Shown in pieces: positions 26,152 to 34,208 of a stretch of 35,658 nt of DNA. The notes beneath the pieces are model-generated. The model saw only the letters and a program-made list of their open reading frames with translations. It did no database searches and was not told the origin of the DNA. The stretch comes from Burkholderiales bacterium (GTDB lineage: Bacteria; Pseudomonadota; Gammaproteobacteria; Burkholderiales; Burkholderiaceae_D), in assembly GCA_016200895.1 (NCBI GenBank), contig JACQDX010000103.1:1-35658 (forward strand), written 5' to 3'. Position 1 is the first letter of the stretch; each line of letters starts with the position of its first letter. The position numbers and the translations under genes were made by a program.

Positions 26152-27387
26152 ATGTCCTCTGCAACCAAGATCAATAATGCCGGCCTGGCGACCTTACTGG
26201 CTGCCCTGGCCATGCTGGGTCCGTTTTCCATCGATACTTACCTTCCTGCTTTCCCCAATATCCAGGCTACCCTGAATGCCAGTGCGCTGGAAGTGCAGCA
26301 GACCCTGACGGCCTATATGCTGTCCTTTGCCGTCATGACCTTATGGCACGGCGCTTTGTCAGATGCTTTCGGGCGGCGCAATGTGATCCTGGTGGCCCTG
26401 GTAGTTTTTGCCGTCGCCAGCTTTGGTTGCGCCTCGGTGCACAGCATTCATTACCTGTGGGGCTTCCGCATACTGCAAGGCGTCTCTGCCGGTGCTGGTA
26501 TGGTGGTGGGGCGTGCCATCATACGTGACCTGTATGCCGGTGCACCGGCTGAGCGACTGCTGTCGCTGGTGACCATGATTTTTTCTATTGCTCCTGCAAT
26601 TGCACCTATCCTGGGCGGCTGGGTAGTCAGTTTCCTGAGCTGGCGAGCGATTTTCCTGCTGTTGTTTGGCTATACCGTGGCCTTGTGGTGGGCCAGTTAC
26701 AAGTATTTGCCTGAATCATTGCCTATGGATAAGCGCCAGCCTTTTAGTGCAGAGTTTTTATGGACCAGTTATAAAAAAGTATTCAAATCCCCCTTATTCC
26801 ATTTGAAGGCAGGCACCATCGCCTTTAATTTTGCCGGACTTTTTCTCTATGTTTCAGCTGCCCCGGCTTTTATCACTCAGCATTTACACCTGGGGCCGGA
26901 TCAGTTTGGCTGGCAATTCGTGCCGTCGGTAGGCGGCATATTCTTTGGCGCGCTGGCCGCCAACCGCCTGGCAGGCAAAATGACGGTGTGGAAGCAGGTC
27001 AGCATAGGTTTTTGTTTTTTGATAGGGGCGTCCCTGTTCAATGTCGTTTTTCACTACTTTTCGCCACCGATACTCTTGTGGACGGTGACGCCGCTGTTTT
27101 TTTATACTTTTGGCATGTCGCTGGTAGCGCCAGGGGCAACCTTGCTGGTACTGGACTTGTTCCCGAATATACGCGGCATAGTTGCTTCGTGCCAGTCGGC
27201 GACGGTGACCCTGTTGGGGGCGGTTATCGCTGGTATTGTTGCACCGGCCCTTGATCATTCTGTACTGACTTTAGCGCTTGGACAGTTTGCTTGTGCCGCC
27301 ATAGGTGCAGTCATGTGGTACACCGGACGTGCTTACTGGCGCGCTATGACCGCGCAAAAGCAGAACGCCTGGGAAACCATAGAATAG
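26152..27387 (+). CDS. Bcr/CflA family drug resistance MFS transporter
   Basis: The major facilitator protein has 411 residues and about twelve predicted membrane helices. The first helix LAALAMLGPFSIDTYLPAFP is characteristic of the Bcr/CflA (DHA1) subgroup. The MFS motif A appears as GALSDAFGRRNVIL and motif C as APAIAPILGG. It probably exports a drug or small metabolite by proton antiport; bicyclomycin, chloramphenicol or sulfonamide export in relatives does not prove the substrate here. It sits after gabD with a hairpin-bearing leader and is followed by a long non-coding stretch. Confidence 0.88.
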   Translation: MSSATKINNAGLATLLAALAMLGPFSIDTYLPAFPNIQATLNASALEVQQTLTAYMLSFAVMTLWHGALSDAFGRRNVILVALVVFAVASFGCASVHSIHYLWGFRILQGVSAGAGMVVGRAIIRDLYAGAPAERLLSLVTMIFSIAPAIAPILGGWVVSFLSWRAIFLLLFGYTVALWWASYKYLPESLPMDKRQPFSAEFLWTSYKKVFKSPLFHLKAGTIAFNFAGLFLYVSAAPAFITQHLHLGPDQFGWQFVPSVGGIFFGALAANRLAGKMTVWKQVSIGFCFLIGASLFNVVFHYFSPPILLWTVTPLFFYTFGMSLVAPGATLLVLDLFPNIRGIVASCQSATVTLLGAVIAGIVAPALDHSVLTLALGQFACAAIGAVMWYTGRAYWRAMTAQKQNAWETIE

Positions 27388-27436
27388 GGGTTTTTACGGA
27401 TTATGAAATGTTTCAATTACTGTAATATATAAATAA

Positions 27437-27459
27437 ATTTCAAGTCAGTTACTTGAAAT
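27437..27459. repeat. Perfect 9-bp inverted repeat downstream of the transporter gene
   Basis: ATTTCAAGT (27437-27445) and ACTTGAAAT (27451-27459) are separated by CAGTT. It lies 49 bp past the transporter stop without a T-run, so it may be an operator or a weak end-of-transcript hairpin. Confidence 0.5.
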
Positions 27460-27716
27460 GCTTGTTACTGGCCTTATATAATTGGTGCTTTGCAGCAACG
27501 ATGCAAAATCATGTGGGCAGCAGCTTTTGGTGATTTTGTGTACTATTCGTTCCGCATATGCAAATAAGATTTCTATCGTGTTCTTTTTAACTGAACTTAA
27601 TTAAAGTGTGGCTTTCTAAACACGTTGAATTCATCAAGTTGTCACTTTTCACAGGTATCGTGCCGCTTGTCATTGGATCTCTTGCCGATTCAAGGCTGTA
27701 AAACACCTGTAATTCT

Positions 27717-27758
27717 GTTTTTACCGTGCTTGATGTTAAATTGGTAAAAACTTAACAT
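27717..27758 (+). promoter_or_regulatory. Two interlocked inverted repeats and possible promoter before the porin gene
   Basis: GTTTTTACC (27717-27725) pairs with GGTAAAAAC (27743-27751). ATGTTAA (27733-27739) lies in the loop of that hairpin and pairs with TTAACAT (27752-27758). The two stems share no bases, but no bases remain to cross the first stem, so they are expected to exclude each other. The promoter candidate TTGATG-N17-TAACAT overlaps both, so these may instead be operator half-sites. Confidence 0.4.
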
Positions 27759-27778
27759 TCATTTTTGGATACTAGATA

Positions 27779-28855
27779 ATGAAAAAATCATTCCTCGCAC
27801 TCGCTCTGATGAGTGCTTTCTCCGGTGCAGCGTTCGCTCAATCTTCCGTTGTTGTCTACGGTATTGTTGACGCTGGCTTCCAAAGTCTGGACAACGGCAC
27901 ACCTGCTGGCCGTTTCAACAAACTGCAGAGTGGTCAGGAAAACGGTTCCCGCGTCGGCTTCAAAGGTACTGAAGACCTCGGTGGTGGCTTGAAAGCCAAC
28001 TTCGTTCTGGAAATGGGTCTGAACGTTGATGACGGTAGCTCTGCCCAAGGCCGTACATTTGGCCGTCGTTCTACAGTTGGCCTGTCTGGCGATTTCGGTA
28101 CAGTAGATCTGGGCCGCGACAAGACTCCAACTTTCAAGTTCTTCGACAACTTTGATCCGTTTGCATCTGGCTACATCAACAGCGGCAATGGTCTGTCCAA
28201 TCTGTACTTCATCGGCGGTACGGCAACTGTTGCTGGCGCTAACGCCAACTCCGGTGGCCGTGCAAGCAATGCAGTTTACTACTACACACCAGCTAACCTG
28301 GGTGGTTTCTCTGCTGTTGGTCAATATGGCTTCGGCGAAGCCGCTGGCGACAACTCTGCTGGCCGTTCCCTGGGTCTGAACCTGCGTTACGCAGCAAATG
28401 GTCTGGACGTTGGTTACTCTTTCGTTAAAGACAATGGTCAAGCTTTGGTTGGTGGCCCAATCAATGCACGTAAAGGTAACACTCTGGCCGCTTCCTACGA
28501 CTTCGGCGTAGCGAAACCAGTCTTTATCTATCAAAAAGTGAGCGATGATGCTGCTTTGGCTGTTGATCAAAAGATCTTCACTCTGGGCGTAACAGTTCCG
28601 TTTGACCCAAGCAACAAAATCCTGGCTACTTTCACCAAGATCAAAGACTCTACTCTGGTTGCGGCTAACTCCGCTGCTACAGTTGGCGACGCTAAGCAAT
28701 TCGCAATCGGTTATCAGTACACATTCTCCAAGCGTACTGATCTGTATGCTGCTTTCGCAAGCACAACACAAGACGCAAATTCCCAAAAAGTGGGCGCAGC
28801 AGTTAAAGGCGCTGACGTAAAAGAATTGACAGTCGGTATACGTCACCAGTTCTAA
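27779..28855 (+). CDS. Gram-negative outer membrane porin (betaproteobacterial type)
   Basis: This general diffusion porin is predicted to form a 16-strand trimeric beta barrel. The 358-residue precursor has a clear signal peptide, MKKSFLALALMSAFSGAAFA, cleaved before QSSVVVYGIVDAGF, the typical mature start of Burkholderiales porins (Bordetella and Comamonas OmpC-like). NGSRVGFKGTEDLGGGLKANF, GRDKTP, RASNAVYYYTP, and a terminal GIRHQF ending in Phe (the BAM recognition residue) follow. Codon use is strongly biased to codons typical of high expression, unlike most neighbours. GGAT lies eight bases before the ATG, and a strong terminator follows. Confidence 0.95.
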   Translation: MKKSFLALALMSAFSGAAFAQSSVVVYGIVDAGFQSLDNGTPAGRFNKLQSGQENGSRVGFKGTEDLGGGLKANFVLEMGLNVDDGSSAQGRTFGRRSTVGLSGDFGTVDLGRDKTPTFKFFDNFDPFASGYINSGNGLSNLYFIGGTATVAGANANSGGRASNAVYYYTPANLGGFSAVGQYGFGEAAGDNSAGRSLGLNLRYAANGLDVGYSFVKDNGQALVGGPINARKGNTLAASYDFGVAKPVFIYQKVSDDAALAVDQKIFTLGVTVPFDPSNKILATFTKIKDSTLVAANSAATVGDAKQFAIGYQYTFSKRTDLYAAFASTTQDANSQKVGAAVKGADVKELTVGIRHQF

Positions 28856-28868
28856 ATTGGTTCTGATT

Positions 28869-28888
28869 AAACGGGCTCAGGCCCGTTT
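28869..28888 (+). repeat. First hairpin after the porin gene
   Basis: AAACGGGC and GCCCGTTT form a perfect 8-bp stem over TCAG, 13 bp past the stop. It probably protects the mRNA 3-prime end together with the terminator that follows. Confidence 0.6.
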
Positions 28889-28900
28889 GATCTGAATACG

Positions 28901-28937
28901 AAAGAGGCGCTATCTTTAAGATAGCGCCTCTTTTATT
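28901..28937 (+). terminator. Strong intrinsic terminator of the porin gene
   Basis: AAAGAGGCGCTATCT (28901-28915) and AGATAGCGCCTCTTT (28919-28933) pair perfectly over 15 bp with a tight loop, followed by TATTTT. Confidence 0.85.
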
Positions 28938-29075
28938 TTGGACTCCCCAGCCGTTGTAATTGTGAATGCAGGTAATCGCTGACAGTGGCTTTGCACCCGG
29001 TTTGACCGGATATTCCTGTCAGACCGGGCGGGGTTTGTTACAATGACTGAATATATATCGTTTCCGGGCTTCAAC

Positions 29076-29537
29076 ATGAAAATCACAAACAAATCTGCAT
29101 TGGTGCTGATACCGTTCTTGTTGGCATTCACAGCTGCGCCATCAGCTTTTGCACAAGCAGCTTCTGCACAGGCGCCATCCAAGGCTGATGTGCCACCTCC
29201 ACCAAGGTTGGAGAAACTGGAAGAGCTTCCTGATCCCAAGGGCGTATCGGTGAGCAAGCCAGAACCTAAAACCAAAGTGACCGAAAAGCGCGTCGTTGGT
29301 GGCAAGGGAACCGAAGTGCAAGTGAAGTCTGGCAAAAGCAATTACACCGTCAAAACCGATACCGAAGTAGGTAATGCACCAAAAGGTACGGTGCAAGGTG
29401 ATGCCAATCGCGCAGCCCAATGGACCATACTCGAATTCGGTGGCAAGAAAGAAGTTAAAGAGGGTAATCCTCCTGATGTGCTGGCACCTGCACCAGTAAA
29501 ATCAGCCGCCTCCGCCAGTGCTGCAGCATCGAAGTAA
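29076..29537 (+). CDS. DUF2782-like exported protein
   Basis: This small secreted or periplasmic protein has 153 residues. A signal peptide, [20 protein letters not shown], probably ends at SAFA before QAAS. The mature part is rich in Pro, Lys and Val ([16 protein letters not shown], then [17 protein letters not shown]) and ends in a low-complexity Ala-Ser tail. The layout matches the DUF2782 family, which in this order lies beside the homoserine kinase gene; function is not known. ATG 29076 is chosen because it makes a proper signal peptide; ATG 29043 adds 11 residues and has GGGG upstream. It ends 31 bp before thrB. Confidence 0.75.
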   Translation: MKITNKSALVLIPFLLAFTAAPSAFAQAASAQAPSKADVPPPPRLEKLEELPDPKGVSVSKPEPKTKVTEKRVVGGKGTEVQVKSGKSNYTVKTDTEVGNAPKGTVQGDANRAAQWTILEFGGKKEVKEGNPPDVLAPAPVKSAASASAAASK

Positions 29538-29568
29538 GCATTCACTTAGCTCCTCATTTTTAATTGAT

Positions 29569-30531
29569 ATGGCAGTTTTTACACCGGTAAGTCTGGAAGA
29601 CCTTGGCCCCTGGATGCAGCAATTCCCGCTGGGCAAGGCCGTAAATATCAAAGGTATTGCTTCGGGGATAGAAAATAGCAATTTTTTCATCAATACTGAA
29701 GCAGGCGAATTCGTATTGACGATTTTTGAAAACCTGAGCTTTGAGCAACTGCCGTTTTACCTGAAGCTAATGCGTCACCTGGCTGATCATGGCGTACTGG
29801 TACCTGCACCTATCGCTAACGATCAAGGTGAGTTAGTGGTCGCTCTGCATGGTAAGCCTGCTGCTATTGTCAGTAAGCTTGAAGGCAGTTCACAAATGCA
29901 GCCGCAGGCTGTGCACTGTGCTGAGGTAGGTGCCATGCTGGCACGCATGCATATGGTAGGCAAAGATTTCAGCATACAGCAACCCAATCTGCGTTCGCTG
30001 GACTGGTGGCATGAAACAACGCCTAAAGTGCTGCCATTCTTGTCAGATGAATTGCAGCATTTGCTACGTGCCGAAGTCCATTTTCAGGATGCTTTCGACA
30101 GCACAGCAATTTACCGTGCCTTGCCACGTGGCCCTGTTCATGCCGACCTGTTTCGCAATAATGTCATGTTTGATGGTGAACGCCTGACCGGTTTCTTCGA
30201 CTTTTATTTTGCCGGTTGCGATACCTGGATTTTTGATGTGGCCGTGACGGTCAATGACTGGTGTATTGATGTCGCCACTGGTGTGCTGGATGATGCGCGC
30301 GTGCTGGCCTTGCTGAACGCCTATCATGCAGTGCGCCCTTTCACGAAAGAAGAGGGCATTGCCTGGCAGCCGATGTTGCGCGCAGCTGCCCTGCGTTTCT
30401 GGCTTTCTCGTCTGTATGATTTTTATCAGCCCAGGGATGCAGAAATGCTGACCCCACATGACCCTACCCATTTTGAGCGTATCTTACGCCTGAGGGAATC
30501 TGGCCGGGTACCGGCCTTACCTGTTGAATAA
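29569..30531 (+). CDS. thrB: Homoserine kinase (type II, aminoglycoside-phosphotransferase fold)
   Basis: ThrB phosphorylates homoserine on the threonine pathway. This is the ThrB2/type II form with the APH fold, not the GHMP kinase found in E. coli. The 320-residue protein starts [19 protein letters not shown] and has [15 protein letters not shown] (nucleotide loop). The Brenner-type catalytic motif is [10 protein letters not shown] (His191, Asp193, Asn198) and the metal Asp211 is in [13 protein letters not shown] 29569 fits the family; earlier in-frame starts add residues overlapping the previous gene. The stop directly abuts the next ATG. Confidence 0.92.
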   Translation: MAVFTPVSLEDLGPWMQQFPLGKAVNIKGIASGIENSNFFINTEAGEFVLTIFENLSFEQLPFYLKLMRHLADHGVLVPAPIANDQGELVVALHGKPAAIVSKLEGSSQMQPQAVHCAEVGAMLARMHMVGKDFSIQQPNLRSLDWWHETTPKVLPFLSDELQHLLRAEVHFQDAFDSTAIYRALPRGPVHADLFRNNVMFDGERLTGFFDFYFAGCDTWIFDVAVTVNDWCIDVATGVLDDARVLALLNAYHAVRPFTKEEGIAWQPMLRAAALRFWLSRLYDFYQPRDAEMLTPHDPTHFERILRLRESGRVPALPVE

Positions 30532-31311
30532 ATGAACGCTGTGAACGCAAAGTCCGGCTGGACATGGGTGAGACTGGGGTTTGCGTTATTTCGCAAGCGG
30601 CCGGCAGAAATGTCGGCATTATTCTTTGCCTATCTATTTTTGAATCTGGTCGTGTGCCTTGTTCCCCTTATAGGGCCGATGTTACCGCTGATACTGGTCC
30701 CCGTATTTGCCATCAGTTTTATGCAGGCTTGCCACAATATTGATGGCGATCAGGCAGTGTCTCCGGGTTTATTGTGGATAGGTTTCAGGTCTCCTGCCTT
30801 ATCCAAATTATTGACACTTGGTCTTTGCAACATCGCTGCACTGGTATTGGCGGAATGGATATCATCGCTGGCTGACGGTGGTGCATTGCGGACTTATGTT
30901 CGCAGCATGATAGAGCTGGATACCAAATACGAAGCGAACCCTGATGCCCTACTTGGCATCATCGTATTTTTCCTTGCATATCTGCCGGGTATGATGGCCT
31001 TTTGGCACTCCGCTCCTTTGGTTGTGTGGCAAAGGCTGTCGGTGCCCAAGGCATTGTTTTTCAGTTTCTTTGCCGTGCTGCGTGCCTGGCAGGCATTTAT
31101 TATTTATGGCATATCATGGATAGCATTACGAATGCTGATTCCCATGCTCGCGGGCAATTTGATTCACCTTGTTTTTGGTAGCCTCTTGATGATGGCTTTG
31201 ACCGCTGTAACAGTTTCCATGATATTAACCATCGCCATGTATTGTTCCTTCTATCCGACTTACACAGATGTTTTTGGTAAGCCGGACGAAGAAAATCAGC
31301 CTGCAGCCTGA
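30532..31311 (+). CDS. BPSS1780-type membrane protein of unknown function
   Basis: This 259-residue inner-membrane protein has about five or six predicted helices (near residues 28-50, 50-70, 95-112, 143-165, 183-205 and 215-240). The opening GWTWVRLGFALFRKRPAEM, with a Trp and charged cluster before the first helix, is typical of a conserved betaproteobacterial membrane family; its function is unknown to me. The ATG follows the thrB stop with no gap, so the two are co-translated, and the last 16 bp overlap tail-to-tail with the OsmC-like gene on the other strand. Confidence 0.8.
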   Translation: MNAVNAKSGWTWVRLGFALFRKRPAEMSALFFAYLFLNLVVCLVPLIGPMLPLILVPVFAISFMQACHNIDGDQAVSPGLLWIGFRSPALSKLLTLGLCNIAALVLAEWISSLADGGALRTYVRSMIELDTKYEANPDALLGIIVFFLAYLPGMMAFWHSAPLVVWQRLSVPKALFFSFFAVLRAWQAFIIYGISWIALRMLIPMLAGNLIHLVFGSLLMMALTAVTVSMILTIAMYCSFYPTYTDVFGKPDEENQPAA

Positions 31312-31751
31312 TGCTCTGAAGGCAGGTCGAGGTCTTCAATAATCTCGAAGCTATGTGTCATCTCTGCTGTTTTTTCCAGCATGATGGAGGCCGAGCAATA
31401 TTTTTCATGTGACAGCTTGATGGCACGCTCCACCAGGTTAGCCTTTAACTGACGGCCACGCACGACGAAGTGGAAATTGATCTTTGTGAATACCTTGGGT
31501 TCGGTGTCAGCACGTTCCGCTGTCAGCTTGACGTCACAGCCACGGATATCCTGTTTACCCTTGCGCAAGATCAGCACCACATCATAAGCAGAGCATCCAC
31601 CGGTACCTAGCAACACCATTTCCATGGGGCGCGGCGCCAGATTGCGGCCACCGCCATCGGGTGCTCCATCCATTAATACAGCATGACCGGAGCCGGTTTC
31701 TGCCAGAAAAGACATACCGGACGAACCTGTCCAGCGCACTGTTGCTTCCAT
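31296..31751 (-). CDS. OsmC family protein
   Basis: OsmC/Ohr-type proteins reduce organic hydroperoxides with two cysteines. The 151-residue protein has Cys53 in GTGGCSAYDVV and Cys119 in HEKYCSASIML, the paired active-site positions, and the family core RPMEMVLLGTGG. The opening WTGSSGMSFLAETGSGH fits the YhfA-like OsmC subgroup, which is less clearly a peroxidase than Ohr. AAGGA precedes the ATG closely. A possible -10 TACAAT (minus strand of 31789-31794) lies upstream with a weak -35. It is divergent from the RNA gene candidate and rplM. Confidence 0.88.
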   Translation of the reverse strand: MEATVRWTGSSGMSFLAETGSGHAVLMDGAPDGGGRNLAPRPMEMVLLGTGGCSAYDVVLILRKGKQDIRGCDVKLTAERADTEPKVFTKINFHFVVRGRQLKANLVERAIKLSHEKYCSASIMLEKTAEMTHSFEIIEDLDLPSEHQAAG

Positions 31752-31843
31752 TCCTTACCCCCGTTGAATTAGAAAATACTGCCCTCAGATTGTAGCCTAT
31801 TGCTCAAAATCGTGAACTTTTGCGCAGAAAACTGTAAATTACC

Positions 31844-31872
31844 TTGCACTGCACAATTTCTTATCCTATTAT
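31844..31872 (+). promoter_or_regulatory. Sigma-70 promoter for the RNA candidate
   Basis: TTGCAC (31844-31849), 17 bp, TATTAT (31867-31872). The expected start is about 31879, just before the first hairpin. The -35 is identical to that of the rplM promoter. Confidence 0.55.
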
Positions 31873-31878
31873 TGACTC

Positions 31879-31979
31879 ATCGGTTAGTTAATGGCAAGTT
31901 TGTCAACTAACCCTGCAATTGTCTCCTCCACCTACTCCTTTGGTGGATTCAGCCCGAAGCTAGTCTTCGGGTTTTTTTT
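31879..31979 (+). ncRNA. Candidate small RNA with three hairpins and anti-Shine-Dalgarno-like sequence
   Basis: About 100 nt. Hairpin 1: GGTTAGTT (31882-31889) with AACTAACC (31905-31912). Hairpin 2: TCCACC (31927-31932) with GGTGGA (31942-31947), loop TACTCCTTT. Hairpin 3: CCCGAAG (31953-31959) with CTTCGGG (31965-31971), then eight T, an intrinsic terminator. A well-spaced promoter sits directly upstream. Both the linker before hairpin 2 (CTCCTCC, 31923-31929) and its loop resemble the 16S rRNA 3-prime end (CCUCCUUU), so it could bind ribosome-binding sites. Whether it belongs to a known family (for example the betaproteobacterial toxic sRNA family) was not tested. Confidence 0.6.
31951..31979 (+). 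terminator. Intrinsic terminator of the RNA candidate
   Basis: CCCGAAG and CTTCGGG around CTAGT, followed by T8 (31972-31979). It is isolated from any protein-coding stop on the plus strand: the nearest one ends at 31311. Confidence 0.85.
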
Positions 31980-32042
31980 GCCTGTATTTCCGCAAAATTT
32001 CCACACAGTCGCCGTGAAGCCTGCACAAAAATTAAACAGTCC

Positions 32043-32071
32043 TTGCACTAAGTCTTTGAAAATACTATAAT
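32043..32071 (+). promoter_or_regulatory. Sigma-70 promoter of rplM-rpsI
   Basis: TTGCAC (32043-32048), 17 bp, TATAAT (32066-32071): a perfect -10 and ideal spacing. The expected start is near 32078, giving a leader of about 114 nt. Confidence 0.7.
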
Positions 32072-32077
32072 TTCCGA

Positions 32078-32191
32078 CTCCCTGATCGCCCAAGGGAGAA
32101 GTGATAAGGACGAGTCTGCTGAAATTAATGGCAGAACCACCAAAAACACAGAATATTTTCAGGGCGTTTTTAACTTTTATTAGGATTCAAC
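32078..32191 (+). promoter_or_regulatory. Structured leader of the rplM-rpsI mRNA
   Basis: CTCCCT (32078-32083) and AGGGAG (32093-32098) form a hairpin at the expected 5-prime end, and TCTGC and GCAGA can pair further on. In E. coli the rplM-rpsI operon is repressed by L13 through its leader; whether this leader works that way is an inference. Confidence 0.4.
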
Positions 32192-32620
32192 ATGAAAACC
32201 TTTTCCGCTAAGGGCCATGAGGTTCAGCGCGACTGGTTCGTGATTGACGCGACAGATAAAGTACTCGGACGTGTTGCCAGCGAAGTGGCACTCCGTTTAC
32301 GCGGCAAACATAAACCAGAATTTACACCACACGTAGACACAGGCGATTTTATCGTTGTTGTTAACGCAGGCAAACTGCGCGTGACTGGTACTAAAGCTCT
32401 GAACAAAACATACTACCGTCACACTGGTTATCCAGGCGGTATCTATGAAACAAATTTCCAGAAAATGCAAGAGCGTTTTCCAGGTCGTGCACTCGAGAAA
32501 GCTGTCAAAGGCATGTTGCCTAAAGGCCCACTCGGCTATGCAATGATCAAGAAGCTGAAAGTATATGCAGAGGCAACACATCCGCATGCAGCTCAGCAAC
32601 CACAAGTACTCGACATCTAA
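32192..32620 (+). CDS. rplM: 50S ribosomal protein L13
   Basis: The 142-residue protein is full length. The opening [20 protein letters not shown], then [29 protein letters not shown] and [19 protein letters not shown], are diagnostic for bacterial L13, an early assembly protein of the large subunit. It is the first gene of the standard rplM-rpsI pair and is read from the strong promoter at 32043-32071. The codon bias is that of highly expressed genes. Confidence 0.98.
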   Translation: MKTFSAKGHEVQRDWFVIDATDKVLGRVASEVALRLRGKHKPEFTPHVDTGDFIVVVNAGKLRVTGTKALNKTYYRHTGYPGGIYETNFQKMQERFPGRALEKAVKGMLPKGPLGYAMIKKLKVYAEATHPHAAQQPQVLDI

Positions 32621-32629
32621 GGATTAGCC

Positions 32630-33022
32630 ATGATCGGTAATTACAACTACGGGACTGGCCGTCGCAAGAGCGCAGTTGCTCGCGTATTCCTGAAATCCGG
32701 CAGCGGCAAGATTGTTGTCAACGGCAAACCAGCAAACGAGTATTTCTCTCGTGAAACTGGCCTGATGGTTATCCGTCAACCTCTGGAACTGACTAATAAT
32801 CTCGAAACATTCGACATTATGGTGAACGTTCACGGCGGCGGCGAATCTGGCCAATCCGGTGCTGTTCGTCACGGTATCACTCGTGCCCTGATTGACTACG
32901 ATGCAGCTTTGAAGCCTGAATTGTCAAAAGCTGGCTTCGTTACTCGTGATGCTCGCGAAGTTGAACGTAAAAAAGTTGGTCTGCGCAAAGCTCGTCGCGC
33001 AAAACAATTCTCCAAGCGTTAA
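32630..33022 (+). CDS. rpsI: 30S ribosomal protein S9
   Basis: The 130-residue protein is full length, with [20 protein letters not shown] near the start, [19 protein letters not shown] in the middle and the basic tail [16 protein letters not shown], whose last residues reach the ribosomal P-site tRNA. GGA lies seven bases before the ATG, nine bases after the rplM stop. A clear terminator follows at 33050. Confidence 0.98.
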   Translation: MIGNYNYGTGRRKSAVARVFLKSGSGKIVVNGKPANEYFSRETGLMVIRQPLELTNNLETFDIMVNVHGGGESGQSGAVRHGITRALIDYDAALKPELSKAGFVTRDAREVERKKVGLRKARRAKQFSKR

Positions 33023-33049
33023 TTTTTTATCGCTGTACGGAATTGCTAC

Positions 33050-33079
33050 AAAAAAGCCGCCTGCAAGGGCGGCTTTTTT
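33050..33079 (+). terminator. Intrinsic terminator of rplM-rpsI
   Basis: AAAAAAGCCGCC (33050-33061) and GGCGGCTTTTTT (33068-33079) form a 12-bp stem over TGCAAG; the T-run is part of the right arm. Confidence 0.9.
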
Positions 33080-33132
33080 GCTTTGGAGCATGTAACGAGT
33101 TTTTTCAGTCGCAACGGCATAGACTCTTATGC

Positions 33133-33141
33133 TGCTAGAAT
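33133..33141 (+). promoter_or_regulatory. Extended -10 candidate for argC
   Basis: TGCTAGAAT, a TGn extended -10 with TAGAAT, lies 29 bp before the argC ATG. No -35 is evident. No clear ArgR box is recognised. Confidence 0.4.
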
Positions 33142-33170
33142 AGCGTCAAAATTTCTTGCAAGGAAAGCAT

Positions 33171-34208
33171 ATGATTAAAATTGGCATCGTAGGTGGCACG
33201 GGTTATACCGGAGTAGAATTACTGCGCATATTGGCCACCCACCCTGAAGCGCACATCACGGCGATCACTTCCCGCAAAGAAGATGGCTTGCCAGTTTCTG
33301 AAATGTATCCCTCCTTGCGTGGGCGTGTGGATGTCGCTTTTTCTGCGCCTGACAAAGCCAATCTCAAAGAATGTGATGTCGTCTTCTTTGCCACCCCGCA
33401 TGGCGTCGCCATGGCGCAAGCGCCTGAATTGCTGGCCGCTGGCGTCAAGGTCATTGACCTGGCAGCCGACTTCCGCATGAAGAACGTAGCTGAATTTGAA
33501 AAGTGGTATGGCATCCCGCATACCTGTACCGATATCCTTGACGAAGCCGTGTATGGCCTGCCAGAGCTGAACCGTGCCGCGATCAAGAGCGCCAGAGTGG
33601 TTGGCAACCCAGGTTGCTATCCAACCACCATGCAATTGGGTTTTGCACCGCTGCTGAAGGCGGGCATCATTGATGCAGGCAACCTCATCGCTGACTGCAA
33701 ATCCGGCGTCTCCGGCGCTGGCCGTAAGGCTGAACTTGGCCTCTTGTTCTCTGAAACCAGTGACAGCTTCAAAGCCTACGGCGTATCCGGCCACAGGCAT
33801 ACCCCTGAAACCATAGAACAATTGCAGCGCATCAGCAAAGACCAGATTGGCCTGCTGTTCACGCCGCACCTGGTGCCGATGATACGTGGCATGCATTCCA
33901 CCCTGTATGCGCGCCTGAATGCAGAAATCAGCGACGAAGACTTGCAAGCCCTGTTTGAAAACGCCTATAAGGATGAGGTTTTTGTTGATGTACTGCCATT
34001 CGGCTCGCATCCGGAAACTCGTTCCACCCGCGCCTCCAACATGTTGCGGCTGGCTTTGCACAGGCCAAACAACGGCAATACCGTCGTCATACTGGTAGTG
34101 CAGGATAATCTGGTGAAAGGCGCATCAGGTCAGGCAGTGCAGTGTATGAATTTGATGTTCGGCCTGGACGAAAGCACTGGGCTGATGCACGTACCGGTCA
34201 TGCCTTAA
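33171..34208 (+). CDS. argC: N-acetyl-gamma-glutamyl-phosphate reductase
   Basis: ArgC reduces N-acetylglutamyl phosphate to the semialdehyde in arginine synthesis. The 345-residue protein has the dinucleotide motif [16 protein letters not shown] at the start, [12 protein letters not shown], the catalytic Cys149 in [25 protein letters not shown] and the His208 region [13 protein letters not shown] 33171 is preferred over the TTG at 33156 because AAGGAAAG lies three to eleven bases before it. It is the only arg gene here, so it is unlinked from argB. Its last codons take part in a short direct duplication shared with the next gene start. Confidence 0.96.
   Translation: MIKIGIVGGTGYTGVELLRILATHPEAHITAITSRKEDGLPVSEMYPSLRGRVDVAFSAPDKANLKECDVVFFATPHGVAMAQAPELLAAGVKVIDLAADFRMKNVAEFEKWYGIPHTCTDILDEAVYGLPELNRAAIKSARVVGNPGCYPTTMQLGFAPLLKAGIIDAGNLIADCKSGVSGAGRKAELGLLFSETSDSFKAYGVSGHRHTPETIEQLQRISKDQIGLLFTPHLVPMIRGMHSTLYARLNAEISDEDLQALFENAYKDEVFVDVLPFGSHPETRSTRASNMLRLALHRPNNGNTVVILVVQDNLVKGASGQAVQCMNLMFGLDESTGLMHVPVMP

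Larger units (their letters stand above)
27388..27778. other. 391-bp gene-free region before the porin gene
   Basis: AT-rich, with no supported gene. It holds a perfect inverted repeat (27437-27459), a GCATATGC palindrome near 27554, and two overlapping-in-space hairpin pairs at 27717-27758. A possible sigma-70 promoter, TTGATG (27730-27735), 17 bp, TAACAT (27753-27758), would give a very short leader to the porin ATG. A long, structured upstream region fits a regulated outer-membrane porin. Confidence 0.6.
31752..32191. other. 440-bp gene-free region between the OsmC-like gene and rplM
   Basis: It holds, in order, the osmC-side promoter area, a sigma-70 promoter (31844-31872), a three-hairpin RNA candidate ending in an intrinsic terminator (31879-31979), and a second promoter (32043-32071) with a structured leader for rplM. 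A 59-codon open frame at 31891-32070 exists but is judged accidental. Confidence 0.7.

Noticed and set aside
27717..27758. H-type pseudoknot formed by the two interlocked repeats
   Set aside because: The second stem follows the first with zero linker, which cannot span a 9-bp stem.
27788..28846. 352-codon open frame antisense to the porin
   Set aside because: The porin is certain; the strong codon bias of a highly expressed gene removes stop codons from the reverse frame. The product is Cys- and Ser-rich nonsense with no family features.
31891..32070. 59-codon frame starting ATGGCAAGTTTG in the RNA candidate region
   Set aside because: It runs through an intrinsic terminator and the rplM promoter and has no ribosome-binding site; the hairpins explain the region better.
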